Shown: positions 29,040-37,702, counted from the stretch's first letter. The stretch: 64,000 nucleotides of DNA from Streptomyces albiflavescens (GCF_014645835.1 NZ_BMMM01000002.1:815233-879232), one strand, 5' to 3'. Made by a program: numbers and translations. Notes: generated from the sequence alone by a model not told the origin.

Positions 29040-30513
29040 GCGGCAGCGCCCGCTTCAGGATCTTGCCCATGTCGTTGCGCGGCAGGGATTCGAGGAAGCG
29101 CACGGTACGCGGCCGCTTGTGCGGGGCGAGGCGGCGGGCCACGTGGTCGGCCAACTCTTCGGCGGACGGCGGTGATGGGGGATCGGAGGGCACGATCCAG
29201 GCCACGACCCGCTCGCCCAGATCGTCGTCGGGCTCACCGGTGACGGCGGCCTCGCGCACCGCCGGATGTTCAAGCAGCGCGTTCTCGATCTCCCCGGCGC
29301 CGATCTTGTGGCCGCCGCTCTTGATCAGATCGGTGGCCTTGCGGCCGACGATGCGTACCAGGCCGTCGGGGTCGAGCACGGCCATGTCGCCGGTGCGGAA
29401 CCAGCCGTCCTCGGTGAACGCGGCGGCGGTGGCGTCGGGCCGGTTCAGGTACTCGGTGAAGAGGTTCGGTCCGCGGACCTGGATCTCGCCGACGCTCTCG
29501 CCGTCGTATGCGCCCGTGGGGGTGCCATCGGCGTCGTATCCGGCGAACGCTGTCCCGTCCTCCTCGACGAGCCGCAGGTCGACGCCGGGCAGCGGCACGC
29601 CGACGGTGCCGGGGCGCGCCGCACCGTCCACCCGGACACTCGTGTTCATCAGCGTCTCGGTCATGCCGTATCGCTCGACCACCCGGCTCCCGGTCGCGGC
29701 CGTGATCCGCTCGTGGTCGTGCACGGGCAGCGCGGCGGAACCCGACACGAGGAGCCGCGCCCGGCCGAGCGCCTTGGCCAGTTCGGCGTCCTCGGCGAGT
29801 GCCTCGGCGAGCCGGTGGTACATCGTCGGCACCCCGAACAGCATCGTCGCGCCGCCGTTCAGCTCCCGCGCCACCCCCTCCGTGCTGAACCGTCCCAGAT
29901 GCCGTACGGACCCGCCGCGCCGCAGCGGCCCCAGAATGCCCAGGATCAGCCCGTGCACATGGAACAGCGGCAGCCCGTGCACCAGCACGTCGTCACCGGT
30001 CCACTGCCAGGCGTCGGCCAGCGCGTCCAGCGTCGAGGCGATCGCACGACGCGGGATGACAGCGCCCTTGGGCGGGCCGGTGGTGCCGGAGGTGTAGACG
30101 ATGAGGGCGGGGGCACCGGGGTCCGCCTCGGCGGGCGGTACGGCGCCTCCAGGACTGTGCGTGCGGATGTCGATCCGCTCCCACGTCCTCATGGCCTCGG
30201 GCAGCTCGTCGCACGAGCCGGCGAGCACCAGCGACGGCGCACTGTCGCGGAGAATGTGGCCCAACTCACCCTCCCCCGACTTCGGGTTGAGCGGTACGGC
30301 CGGCACCCCGGCGAGCAGCGCGGCCACGACACCGACGGCCGTCTCCAGGGTCGGCGTCGCCCACACGGCGACCCTCCCGGCACCGCCGAGCCGCCCGGCC
30401 AGTTCACCCGCCGAGGCGGCGAGCTGCGCGTACGTCAGGGACCGATCACCGAAGCGCAGCGCGGACCGCTCCGCGACGGAACCGCCCACCAGGGCCGGGA
30501 AGAGGGAGGGCAC
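29032..30513 (-). CDS. matB: Malonyl-CoA synthetase MatB
   Basis: Adenylate-forming ligase of 493 residues that makes malonyl-CoA (and often methylmalonyl-CoA) from the diacid, ATP and CoA. Motifs: P-loop IVYTSGTTGPPKGAVI, VERYGMTETLMNTS, GDMAVLDPDGLVRIVGRK and the C-terminal lysine motif LPRNDMGKILKRALP. The length and the segments HGLPLFHVHGLILG and SGSAALPVHDHERI match the MatB subgroup known structurally from Streptomyces coelicolor. The GTG start at 30513 has AAGGAG six bases upstream. It is followed without a gap by the carboxyltransferase gene. It could feed polyketide or fatty acid extender units; methyl versus non-methyl preference cannot be read safely. Confidence 0.9.
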   Translation of the reverse strand: MPSLFPALVGGSVAERSALRFGDRSLTYAQLAASAGELAGRLGGAGRVAVWATPTLETAVGVVAALLAGVPAVPLNPKSGEGELGHILRDSAPSLVLAGSCDELPEAMRTWERIDIRTHSPGGAVPPAEADPGAPALIVYTSGTTGPPKGAVIPRRAIASTLDALADAWQWTGDDVLVHGLPLFHVHGLILGILGPLRRGGSVRHLGRFSTEGVARELNGGATMLFGVPTMYHRLAEALAEDAELAKALGRARLLVSGSAALPVHDHERITAATGSRVVERYGMTETLMNTSVRVDGAARPGTVGVPLPGVDLRLVEEDGTAFAGYDADGTPTGAYDGESVGEIQVRGPNLFTEYLNRPDATAAAFTEDGWFRTGDMAVLDPDGLVRIVGRKATDLIKSGGHKIGAGEIENALLEHPAVREAAVTGEPDDDLGERVVAWIVPSDPPSPPSAEELADHVARRLAPHKRPRTVRFLESLPRNDMGKILKRALPRD

Positions 30514-30574
30514 GCGTACTCCTTGGGAGTAGGGGACGTTCTGCGGGCACTGTCACAACCTTTCCCGACCGTTC

Positions 30575-31324
30575 CTACACGATGACGCTTCTGTAGTGGG
30601 TGGTGAGTCGCCCGTCCCCGTCCAGGACGTGGAACGCGAGCGCGGGCGGCAGGTCCAGGTGGACGTGGTCGTCCGGGTGGGCGCGGTGTTCCCACGGGAG
30701 GCGGCTGGTCGAGACGACGCCGGGCGCCACCAGGAGGGGGCGGCCCGCGAAGGTGGTGACCGCGGGGGTGTGGGCGTGACCGGTGAGAAAGGCGGTGAGG
30801 TGGGGGTGGCGGGCGGCCAGGTCGGCGAGGGGCCGCTCGTCCCGGAGGCGGATGCCGTCGAGGTACGGCATGCCGAGGGTGGCCGGAGGGTGGTGGAAGG
30901 CGACCAGAACCGGGGTCGTGGCCCGGGTCAGGACGGTGTTCAGCCAGGTCAGGGTCTCGTCCTCCAGGTGGCCGTGGTCCTTGCCCGGTACCGAGGAGTC
31001 GCACAGGGCCAGGGTGAAGCCCGGCGCGTGATGCACCTGGTTGACCGGGCCCGGCGCGGCAGGACGGCCCAGCAAGTGCTCGCGGAACGCGGCGCGTTCG
31101 TCGTGGTTGCCGGGGCAGACCAGGACCGGATGCCGGGAGGCGAGGAGACCGCGCGTCTCCTCGTACTCGGACGGCAGACCGTGGTCGGCGATGTCGCCCG
31201 TGACGAGGACGGCGTCCAGGTCGTGGGGGAGGCCTTCCAGGTACGCCATGACGGCGCGGGCGCGCTCCACGCTGCGTCGGTCGCTGTCGATGTGGAGGTC
31301 GCTGATGTGGGCGATCACGATCAC
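30575..31324 (-). CDS. Metallophosphoesterase (CpdA-like)
   Basis: Calcineurin-like phosphoesterase of 249 residues. The five metal-site motifs are complete: HISDLHI, VTGDIADHG, CPGNHDERA, FHHPP and TGHAHT. The spacing is that of class III cyclic-nucleotide phosphodiesterases (CpdA type), but many relatives act on other phosphodiesters. The start is GTG 31324, with AAGGA seven bases before it. It ends 61 bases before matB on the same strand and is divergent from the MocR regulator, which suggests possible co-regulation from the 31325-31445 gap. Confidence 0.87.
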   Translation of the reverse strand: MIVIAHISDLHIDSDRRSVERARAVMAYLEGLPHDLDAVLVTGDIADHGLPSEYEETRGLLASRHPVLVCPGNHDERAAFREHLLGRPAAPGPVNQVHHAPGFTLALCDSSVPGKDHGHLEDETLTWLNTVLTRATTPVLVAFHHPPATLGMPYLDGIRLRDERPLADLAARHPHLTAFLTGHAHTPAVTTFAGRPLLVAPGVVSTSRLPWEHRAHPDDHVHLDLPPALAFHVLDGDGRLTTHYRSVIV

Positions 31325-31445
31325 GGGGGATTCCTTTCGCGGGCCGACATCGGCCGCCCGCTTGTCCGTCGGTCCTTCATCCCTTGGTCTTTTGTCCCTG
31401 CCACGAAGCTATGTGTCGTCCGGACCATGAATAAGATCCAGTCCC

Positions 31446-32867
31446 ATGCCGGAAAACTGGTCCAGTTCGCGGCTCGACCTGCACCTCGACCTCGACACGG
31501 AGGGCGGTCGCCGTGCCCGCCTGGAGACGGCGCTGCGCGAGGCGATCCGCGCCGGGCGGCTGACGGCGGGGACGCCGTTGCCCTCGACGCGGGGGCTCGC
31601 CCAGGAGATGGGTCTGTCGCGCGGAACGGTCACCGCGGCCTACGACCAGCTCGCCGAGCAGGGGTACTTGCTCACCCGGCCGGGAGCCGCGACCAGGGTC
31701 GCCGACGTGCCGCCGCAGCTTCCGCCGGAGACGGCGCCCGACACCGGTACGCGTCCCCCGGCGCACGACCTGCGCCCCGGACGGCCCGACGTCAGCGCCT
31801 TCCCCACCCGCGCCTGGCTCGCCGCCACGCGCCGTGTCCTCGACCGGGCCCGACCCGAGGTGTTCGGCCCCGGCGACCCCCAGGGCCGTATCGAACTGCG
31901 CGCCGCGCTCGCCGACCATCTGGGCCGCACCCGCGGTGTCCTGACCACCCCCGACCGGATCGTGATCACCTCCGGCTACTACCAGACGGTCCAGCTGCTG
32001 TGCCGGGTCCTGACGGCGGGGGGCCGTGAGGTCGCCGCGCTGGAGGACCCCGGCCACGACTTCTATCGGGACACCGTCCGCCGCGCGGGCCTCACCACGT
32101 ACCCACTGCCGGTGGACGCGCACGGCGCGGATGCCGAGTTCCTGACCGCCCGCACCGACGCGGTCTTCCTGACCCCCTCGCATCACTATCCGACGGGTGT
32201 GCCGCTGCACCCTGGCCGTCGGCAGGCCGTGTGCGCGTGGGCGCGCTCCACCGGCGGGCTGATCGTCGAGGACGACTACGACGGCGAGTTCCGCTACGAC
32301 CGCCGTCCGGTCGGCGCGCTGCAGAGCCTGGCGCCCGACCACGTCGCGTACTGCGGTACGGCGTCCAAGACGCTGGGGCCCGCCCTCCGGCTGGCCTGGG
32401 CCGTCCTGCCGCCCGACCTGGTGGCCCCGGTCGTCCGGGCCAAGGAAACGGACGACCTGTACACCGAGACGCTCGGCCAGCTGGTGCTGGCCGAGTTCAT
32501 CGCCACGCACGCGTACGACCGCCATGTGCGCGCGGCCCGCCTGCGCTACCGCAGACGCCGGGAGCTGTTGATAGCCCGGCTGTCCGCGGTCCCGGGCCTC
32601 ACCGCCCACGGCGTCCCGGCCGGCCTGCACACCCTGGTCACCCTGCCGCCCGAAGGGCCCGTCGAGGCCGGATTCCTGAGCGCATGCGCCGACCGGGGCG
32701 TGGCCCTGCGCGGTCTCACCGAACTTCACCACAGCCTCGACGGCGACCGCCCCGAGGGGCTCCTCATCGGCTTCGCCGCCCCTTCCGAACGCGCATACCC
32801 GGCGGCCCTCGACGCTCTGTTCGCGGTTCTGGAGGAGTCCGTCACGTGCGGGAAGCCATCGGGTTGA
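31446..32867 (+). CDS. MocR/PdxR-family regulator (GntR HTH plus aminotransferase domain)
   Basis: Transcription factor of 473 residues. The N-terminal GntR winged helix spans about 10-85 (LREAIRAGRLTAGTPLPSTR, LAQEMGLSRGTVTAAYDQLA). A class I aminotransferase-like domain follows and should bind PLP; the Schiff-base lysine is in CGTASKTLGPALRLAW and the aspartate in IVEDDYDGEFRYD. MocR proteins commonly control vitamin B6, GABA or amino-acid genes. None is adjacent here, so the target is open; the divergent phosphoesterase gene is the nearest candidate. ATG 31446 starts MPENWSSSRLDLHLDL, typical for the family. Confidence 0.9.
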   Translation: MPENWSSSRLDLHLDLDTEGGRRARLETALREAIRAGRLTAGTPLPSTRGLAQEMGLSRGTVTAAYDQLAEQGYLLTRPGAATRVADVPPQLPPETAPDTGTRPPAHDLRPGRPDVSAFPTRAWLAATRRVLDRARPEVFGPGDPQGRIELRAALADHLGRTRGVLTTPDRIVITSGYYQTVQLLCRVLTAGGREVAALEDPGHDFYRDTVRRAGLTTYPLPVDAHGADAEFLTARTDAVFLTPSHHYPTGVPLHPGRRQAVCAWARSTGGLIVEDDYDGEFRYDRRPVGALQSLAPDHVAYCGTASKTLGPALRLAWAVLPPDLVAPVVRAKETDDLYTETLGQLVLAEFIATHAYDRHVRAARLRYRRRRELLIARLSAVPGLTAHGVPAGLHTLVTLPPEGPVEAGFLSACADRGVALRGLTELHHSLDGDRPEGLLIGFAAPSERAYPAALDALFAVLEESVTCGKPSG

Positions 32868-32935
32868 CCTTCACCATGGGGCAAGCCCCAGCATCGGTGG
32901 CGGAACGAGGAACGACCGGACCACGGGGTGGGCGC

Positions 32936-33994
32936 ATGGACATGCTGACGATCGGGGCCTTCGCGAAGGCGTGCCGGCTGTCGCCGAAGGCGCTGCGGCT
33001 GTACGACGAGCTGGAGCTGCTGCGGCCCGCCCGGGTCGACCCCGAGACCGGGTACCGGTATTACGCGGTGGGGCAGCTTGAGCAGGCGCGTCTGGTGGCG
33101 TGGCTGCGGCGGCTCGGGATGCCGCTCGCCCGGATCCGGCGGGTGTGCGCGATGGCGCCTGAGCCGGCCGCGCGGGAGATCCGCGCGTACTGGGCCCAGG
33201 TCGAGGCCGAGACGGTCGCCCGCCGGGATCTGGCGGCGTTCCTCGTGGACCATCTCTCGCCGTCCCCCAGGAAGGACACCAGCATGCTGGAGCTCCGTTA
33301 CTCCGCTCTCTCCGACACCGGTCTGGTCCGCAGCGCCAATCAGGACACCGCCTACGCGGGCACCCGCGTCCTCGCCGTGGCCGACGGCTTCGGGCCGAAC
33401 GGGGCACCCGCCAGTACGGCGGCGGTGGAGGCCCTCAAGTTCCTGGACGACGAGCCGCTCCCGGCCGGAAGTGTGCTCAATCTCCTCGAGGACGCCGTCC
33501 GGGGCGCCACGCAGGCCGTCCAGGACCTCGCCCCCGGGGAGGACGCCGGTACCACCCTCACCGCGATGGTGTGGACCGGCTCCCAGCTCGCGCTGGTCCA
33601 CATCGGGGACTCGCGCGCGTATCTGCTGCGCGACGGGGAGCTGTTCCGGATCACCCACGACCACACCGTGGTGCAGTCGATGATCGACGAGGGCAGCCTG
33701 ACGCCCGAGGAGGCGACCGCCCACCCTCAACGCTCCCTGCTCCTGAAGGCGTTGGGGATCGGCTCGGCCGCCCCCGTACCCGATCTGCGGCTGCACGACG
33801 CCCGGCCGGGCGACCGTCACCTGCTCTGCTCGGACGGCCTGTCCGGTGTTGTGCCGGATGAGGGGATCGCGCGGATTCTCACGTCGAGTGCCTTGCCGGA
33901 GACGGCCGTTCGGGCCTTGATCGGTGCGGCGAACGAGTCCGGGGGACCGGACAACGTGAGTTGTGTGGTTGCGGACGTGGTGTCCCAGGTGTGA
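32936..33994 (+). CDS. MerR HTH domain fused to PP2C protein phosphatase
   Basis: Protein of 352 residues joining two modules usually found apart. Residues 1-75 form a MerR-type winged helix (LTIGAFAKACRLSPKALRLYDE...GYRYYAVGQLEQARLVAWLR), followed by a short helix (EIRAYWAQVEAETVARRDLAAF) as in MerR dimerisation regions. Residues about 115-352 are a PP2C (PPM) Ser/Thr phosphatase: SANQDTAYAG, VADGFGPNG, GTTLTAMVW, VHIGDSRAYLLRDG, THDHTVVQSM, LLCSDGLSG and GGPDNVSCVVAD, with the metal-binding aspartates kept. It could link a dephosphorylation signal to DNA binding. ATG 32936 and ATG 32942 are both possible starts. No kinase gene is adjacent. Confidence 0.87.
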   Translation: MDMLTIGAFAKACRLSPKALRLYDELELLRPARVDPETGYRYYAVGQLEQARLVAWLRRLGMPLARIRRVCAMAPEPAAREIRAYWAQVEAETVARRDLAAFLVDHLSPSPRKDTSMLELRYSALSDTGLVRSANQDTAYAGTRVLAVADGFGPNGAPASTAAVEALKFLDDEPLPAGSVLNLLEDAVRGATQAVQDLAPGEDAGTTLTAMVWTGSQLALVHIGDSRAYLLRDGELFRITHDHTVVQSMIDEGSLTPEEATAHPQRSLLLKALGIGSAAPVPDLRLHDARPGDRHLLCSDGLSGVVPDEGIARILTSSALPETAVRALIGAANESGGPDNVSCVVADVVSQV

Positions 33995-34121
33995 TCCGAA
34001 GAACGGGGCCCAGCCGTCCGGCATGGTGAGCCTCACCGGAACGCAGGGCTTGACCTCGCCCTTGGACGCATAGGCGTTGACCCTGTGCGGCCGGGCGTTG
34101 GCCGTGAGGTTGTCGAAGACC

Positions 34122-34298
34122 AGCCTCCCGGGCGGCTCGGCGGCGCTCCGACGACACGACGTTGCGCGCGATGCCGTACAGCCAGGCCGTCTCACTGCCG
34201 AGGCCCGGTCGGTAGGAGTGGGCCGAGTCGAGGACGGCGAGGAAGATCTCGGCCGTCAGGTCGGCCGCGGTGTGCGGGTCGTCGACACGCCGGGCCCG
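34122..34298 (-). pseudogene. ECF sigma factor fragment (region 2)
   Basis: About 59 codons read ARRVDDPHTAADLTAEIFLA continuing to AWLYGIARNVVSSERRRAAREA, a clear match to region 2 of actinobacterial ECF sigma-70 factors. There is no start codon or N-terminus: the in-frame codon directly upstream is TAA (34301-34299), the stop of the truncated FAD monooxygenase. No region 4 follows; reading continues into a different, unrecognised sequence. It is a gene fragment left by rearrangement, not a working sigma factor. Confidence 0.75.
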
Positions 34299-34574
34299 TT
34301 ACCGAGTGAACCCGGTGAATCCGGCCGTCGACCTGCGGCGACGCCGTCGCCGCAGCCGGGTTCGGTTCTTGCGGCGCTCGGGCCCGTCGGGCAGGACGTC
34401 GCGCTCGACGACGGTGACGACGTCCGCGAACTCGGCCAGGGCGCGGGCCGCGAGCAGTCCGGCGAGGCTGCCGCCGAGGACGACGACGGATCTCAGGGGC
34501 CGTGCGCCGGAAGAGCGCTCGCGGGAATCGGGGCGATCGCCCGGGGGACGATCGCTCGTGGGGCCGACAGTCAT
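34299..34574 (-). pseudogene. Truncated FAD-dependent monooxygenase (N-terminal stub)
   Basis: An ATG overlapping the MAB_1171c gene stop (ATGA) begins a protein whose N-terminus is that of a FAD-binding monooxygenase: LRSVVVLGGSLAGLLAARAL (GxGxxG-type dinucleotide site) and VVTVVERDVLPDGPE. After about 62 residues the similarity ends abruptly, and an arginine-rich stretch leads to a stop at 91 codons; full-length members are around 450 residues. The junction contains a 9-bp palindrome at 34334-34354 (TGCGGCGAC and its complement). In the same frame, an ECF sigma fragment begins right after the stop. Best explained by a deletion that fused two gene remnants. Confidence 0.75.
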
Positions 34575-35788
34575 GGGGCGGCGACGCTCTCTGCTGCGGC
34601 GGCCGCGCGCTCGCGGACCGCCTTGATGTCGTCGGTGTGACGAAGGGCCCGGGACACGGCCTCGATCCCCTCCAGCAGGTCTTCGATGTCCGTGCTGGCG
34701 AGAGGGGCGTCCGCGTCGTCCTCCCGGGAACGTCGTTTGGTCTCGATGGCGTCCTGGATCGCCACGACATGGGCGAGCGGCCTCGCCCGCGCGGGCTCGC
34801 GCCCCAGGCTGAGGGCGGCGTCGTAGGCCCGCCGTTCCAGGTCCTCGTCGATGTACCGGGCGAGGTGGAGCAGCGCGTCCCGGATGAACGTCTCGCGGCG
34901 CGTCAGGCGCAGTTCGGGGGTGGCCCGCAGCTTGAACGGGACGCGGCCGCCGGTGACGGTGCGCGTCAGCAGGTAGAGGGACCGCAGGCGCCAGTGGCCG
35001 AGCCGGGTGCGGGCACGGCGCTGCAGGTACTGGCCGGCGTGCGGAAGGACGAACCCCACCGCGATCAGGATGGCGGCGAGACAGGCGACGGGCGGTGACA
35101 GGGCCGTGCTCAGCCAGTCCAGGTCGTGGCCGGTCCACCGGGCGACGACCGCCGCGGTCTTCGAAGCGTCGTAGACCAGGTTCATCGCGTAGCCGACGCC
35201 GAGGAACTTCAGGCCGCTGCGCAGCCACACGTCGAGGCCGTCGGTGCGGATCCAGTTCCGGATCAGCCGGTAGGTGATGAGGCAGGCCACGGTATGCGCG
35301 AGCAGGTAGAGCACGATCTCTTCGCGCATGAAGGCGGTGTTGGCGTAGTACGTGTCGAGGTCCCGCACCCGCTCGACGGGGGCGTCGGCGAGTGCGAACA
35401 GCACCCACAGCGCGACGATCACGCCCGAGTAGACGCTCACCACCCATGCCGTGGCGCGGCGGGTCGTCCGTGAGCGGTCGGAGATGCCGTTGCGCCAGGC
35501 GGTGATGAGCAGCAGACAGGATCCGCAGAACGCCGTGATGAGGCTGTAGACCAGCGGTGCCGAGAAGTTCGGTACGCCGGTGACACGGTTGGTCCAGACG
35601 ATGGTGGGCGGTGCCGCGAAGACGAAGACGCCGCAGGCGAGGAGGAGCAGGCCGCCGACCGCTCTGAGCAGCGGGTCCTTCCAGAGCTTGATGATGCTGG
35701 GCAGTTTGATCGCCAGGGCGGCGGTCAGGACGGCCGCCGGTATCCAGAAGGAGATGTACAGGCCGTCGAAGAAGCGGGAGGGATTCAT
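34571..35788 (-). CDS. MAB_1171c-family membrane protein
   Basis: Integral membrane protein of 405 residues of the MAB_1171c family (DUF6545-like), annotated elsewhere as a putative transporter without proof. About seven hydrophobic segments fill residues 5-245 (for example YISFWIPAAVLTAALAI and LVYSLITAFCGSCLLLITAW), then comes a cytoplasmic helical C-terminus (RRETFIRDALLHLARYIDED). It stands in the common actinobacterial order XRE regulator, ImmA-like protein, MAB_1171c, FAD monooxygenase; here the last member is truncated. ATG 35788 starts six bases after the end of the ImmA-like gene. Substrate and role unknown. Confidence 0.82.
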   Translation of the reverse strand: MNPSRFFDGLYISFWIPAAVLTAALAIKLPSIIKLWKDPLLRAVGGLLLLACGVFVFAAPPTIVWTNRVTGVPNFSAPLVYSLITAFCGSCLLLITAWRNGISDRSRTTRRATAWVVSVYSGVIVALWVLFALADAPVERVRDLDTYYANTAFMREEIVLYLLAHTVACLITYRLIRNWIRTDGLDVWLRSGLKFLGVGYAMNLVYDASKTAAVVARWTGHDLDWLSTALSPPVACLAAILIAVGFVLPHAGQYLQRRARTRLGHWRLRSLYLLTRTVTGGRVPFKLRATPELRLTRRETFIRDALLHLARYIDEDLERRAYDAALSLGREPARARPLAHVVAIQDAIETKRRSREDDADAPLASTDIEDLLEGIEAVSRALRHTDDIKAVRERAAAAAESVAAP

Positions 35789-35794
35789 CGGCGG

Positions 35795-36397
35795 TCAGTC
35801 CTTGGGTCCGCGATAGCCGAGGGACGCCTGGATCGCCCGGCCCACCGGGTCGACGGGGCCTTGGGTACGGGGACCGGTCACCCAGGAGCGGAAGATGCTG
35901 GCGAGGTGCAGGCCGAAGTCCTCGGCCTCGGCCTCGTCGGCTTCGTGGGATCCGTTGCGGGCGGCGACGGTGAGGGCGATCTCCTGCCAGTCGGGGCTCT
36001 CGGAGAGGGCGCGTGCGGCGGCGGCCGCGCTGTCCATGTGATGGTCGCGGTGCCCTTCCTTCATGTGCCACAACTCATGGCCCAGGATGACGAGTTGCTG
36101 CACGGTCTCGGCGCGCTCCTCGATGATGACGAGGTCGAAGTCGTGGAACTCCATCCACAGCCCGGTGACCTCGATCTCGTCGGGAAAGCGCTCGAAGCGC
36201 AGTTGGACGGGACGGCCGTCACGCCGCCTGCTCATCTCCTCGCACAGGGCGTCCGCCAACTCCCGTACGTCGACCGGGGTGTCGATCCTCTTCCGCAGTA
36301 CCCGGCTGAGCTCCACCGCGAGGGCCCGCATCTCGGAGTCCGCCCTGGGTGACCGCAGCGCCGCCGCCAGCGTGCGCATCCTGCCGAACAGCTTCAT
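35795..36397 (-). CDS. ImmA/IrrE-like metallopeptidase
   Basis: Protein of 200 residues with a zinc metallopeptidase motif HELWH (in LVILGHELWHMKEGH) near residue 108, typical of ImmA/IrrE proteins that cleave or release a partner repressor; some are annotated as toxin components. Its start ATG 36397 lies in the stop region of the XRE regulator gene (ATGA overlap), so the two are a coupled regulator/protease pair. The downstream acidic motif EADEAEAEDFG may supply the third zinc ligand. A regulatory protease acting on the XRE protein is the most likely role; this is inferred from the pairing. Confidence 0.83.
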   Translation of the reverse strand: MKLFGRMRTLAAALRSPRADSEMRALAVELSRVLRKRIDTPVDVRELADALCEEMSRRRDGRPVQLRFERFPDEIEVTGLWMEFHDFDLVIIEERAETVQQLVILGHELWHMKEGHRDHHMDSAAAAARALSESPDWQEIALTVAARNGSHEADEAEAEDFGLHLASIFRSWVTGPRTQGPVDPVGRAIQASLGYRGPKD

Positions 36398-37002
36398 CGT
36401 TCCGCCTCCTCGCCGCCCAGCAGGCCTTCGAGCATCAGCACGAGCGCCTCCTGCTTGCGCGGCGTGAGCCGCTTGCCCCGCAGCGCGAGCGTCACGACCC
36501 CGTGCTTGATCGTGAACTTGAGCAGCGGGCCGTCCTCCGCGCCGCCCTCGAGTTCCTGAAGGGTGCGCTGAAGGGCTCCGTTCAGGGCGACGGCGGCCGG
36601 GTCGGTGAAGAACTTGGTGCCCTGGTCGATGTGGAAGAACTCCGCGAGCCGGGTGAGGTCCGGTACGTTCGGCATCTTGTCGCCGTTGAGCAGGGACCGC
36701 GCCCATTTCTCGCTGATCCCGAGCCGGGCGGCGACCTCCCGGCACACATCGGCGGGCCTCCTCCCGCTCTCGGCGAGATACGCCTCGTACAGCGTGCGCA
36801 CCCGCCCCCGGACCCGGTCGTCCACCTTGTCCTCGCGCGCCGCCTCGCCGTCGAGCAGGGCCCGGATCTCCACTTCGGGGACGGCGATCCGCCCCGACAG
36901 GGCACAGGTGTCGAGGACTTCGCCTCGGTCCAGACGCTGCTCGGCGATCTGTGCGTCGAGGCGTGCGAGTGTCTCGGGAAGAGGCGGCGGGGACTCACTC
37001 AC
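36394..37002 (-). CDS. XRE-family transcriptional regulator
   Basis: Regulator of about 202 residues. The helix-turn-helix is at about 85-140: VCREVAARLGISEKWARSLLNGDKMPNVPDLTRLAEFF, as in Streptomyces XRE proteins that precede ImmA-like genes. The acidic N-terminus and a C-terminal segment FTIKHGVVTLALRGKRLTPR complete it. I choose GTG 37002, seven bases after GGGAG; TTG 37005 is the alternative. It overlaps the ImmA-like gene by four bases. A pair of palindromes 80-115 bases upstream is a probable operator for autoregulation. Confidence 0.83.
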   Translation of the reverse strand: MSESPPPLPETLARLDAQIAEQRLDRGEVLDTCALSGRIAVPEVEIRALLDGEAAREDKVDDRVRGRVRTLYEAYLAESGRRPADVCREVAARLGISEKWARSLLNGDKMPNVPDLTRLAEFFHIDQGTKFFTDPAAVALNGALQRTLQELEGGAEDGPLLKFTIKHGVVTLALRGKRLTPRKQEALVLMLEGLLGGEEAER

Positions 37003-37084
37003 CAAGGGGCTCCCGGCAGTTGACTCATAAAGTTGTCGCGGTGGCCGAGACTACGTGGCCGGGTCGGCCCGCGCCACGGTTTCC

Positions 37085-37117
37085 GAACGATCGTTCCCGG
37101 TTCAAGAACGATCGTGG
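37085..37117 (-). promoter_or_regulatory. Twin palindromic operator upstream of the XRE gene
   Basis: A perfect 12-bp palindrome GAACGATCGTTC (37085-37096) is repeated as GAACGATCGTGG at 37106-37117. The copies start exactly 21 bp apart, two helical turns, placing both on one DNA face as expected for cooperative dimers. The XRE gene is the only complete gene starting nearby, so it is the likely binder. Confidence 0.6.
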
Positions 37118-37238
37118 CCGACGCTGCCGTCGGCGAGGACGTCCCACGCATGCGCCGTGGCTGCCGGGGACCCGTGTTCGGAACGAGCCGTGACCCCGGT
37201 TGTCCGCGGGCCGGTGTCCGTCCCGCGCCGCGGGGTCC

Positions 37239-37659
37239 TCAGGCGTTCGGTGCGGTCAGCCACGCGCTGATGCCGGCCAGCGCGCGGGGGCCGGAGTCCG
37301 AGCCGACGTCCTCGACCAGATCGGCGATCGAGACGGCCCGAAGCGCCGCTCGCCAGGCCGCGTCCGCCCGGGTCATCGCGCGGGCGATCGCGCAGGGTGT
37401 GGCGCACGATTCGGCCGGGGTGGCCAGTGGTCCCCGCTGGCGGATCTCCGTGCAGGTGAAGGCCTGGCCGGGACCGTCGACCGCTTCGACCACGTCGAGC
37501 ACCGTGATTGAGCCGGGTTCCCGGGTGAGCACGTAGCCGCCCGCCTTGCCCTGCACCGAACGCACGAGTCCGGCGCGCGAGAGCGCTTGCAGCTGCTTGG
37601 CCAGATAGCTCGCCGAGACGTCGTGCAGCTCTGCCAGAACGTGTCCGAGTTAGATGCAT
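37239..37659 (-). pseudogene. Rrf2-family regulator broken by an internal deletion
   Basis: The main part reads VLAELHDVSASYLAKQLQAL, then SVQGKAGGYVLTREPGSITV, DVVEAVDGPG and FTCTEIRQRGPL to a stop at 37239: an Rrf2 winged-helix regulator with family cysteines (CTE...CATPC). The N-terminal ~25 residues are missing. An ATG at 37659 starts MHLTR, which fits an Rrf2 N-terminus, but that frame is shifted relative to the body, and the body frame has a TAA at 37652-37650. An out-of-frame deletion between the two parts explains this. A restart at GTG 37565 would lack most of the DNA-binding domain. Confidence 0.72.
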
Positions 37660-37678
37660 GCAGCGCCCGCATGGGGGT

Positions 37679-37702
37679 TATATGTGATATTGCGGACATA
37701 TA
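37679..37702. promoter_or_regulatory. Inverted repeat in the Rrf2/NmrA divergent region
   Basis: TATATGT (37679-37685) and ACATATA (37696-37702) form a perfect 7-bp inverted repeat with ten bases between, the only AT-rich patch in the area. It lies 21 bases before the NmrA-type gene and 20 bases from the broken Rrf2 start, where an Rrf2 operator would be expected. Confidence 0.5.

Noticed and set aside
37102..37659. A 185-codon frame starting MHLTR
   Set aside because: Only the first five codons look like Rrf2; the rest is a shifted reading of the true Rrf2 body.
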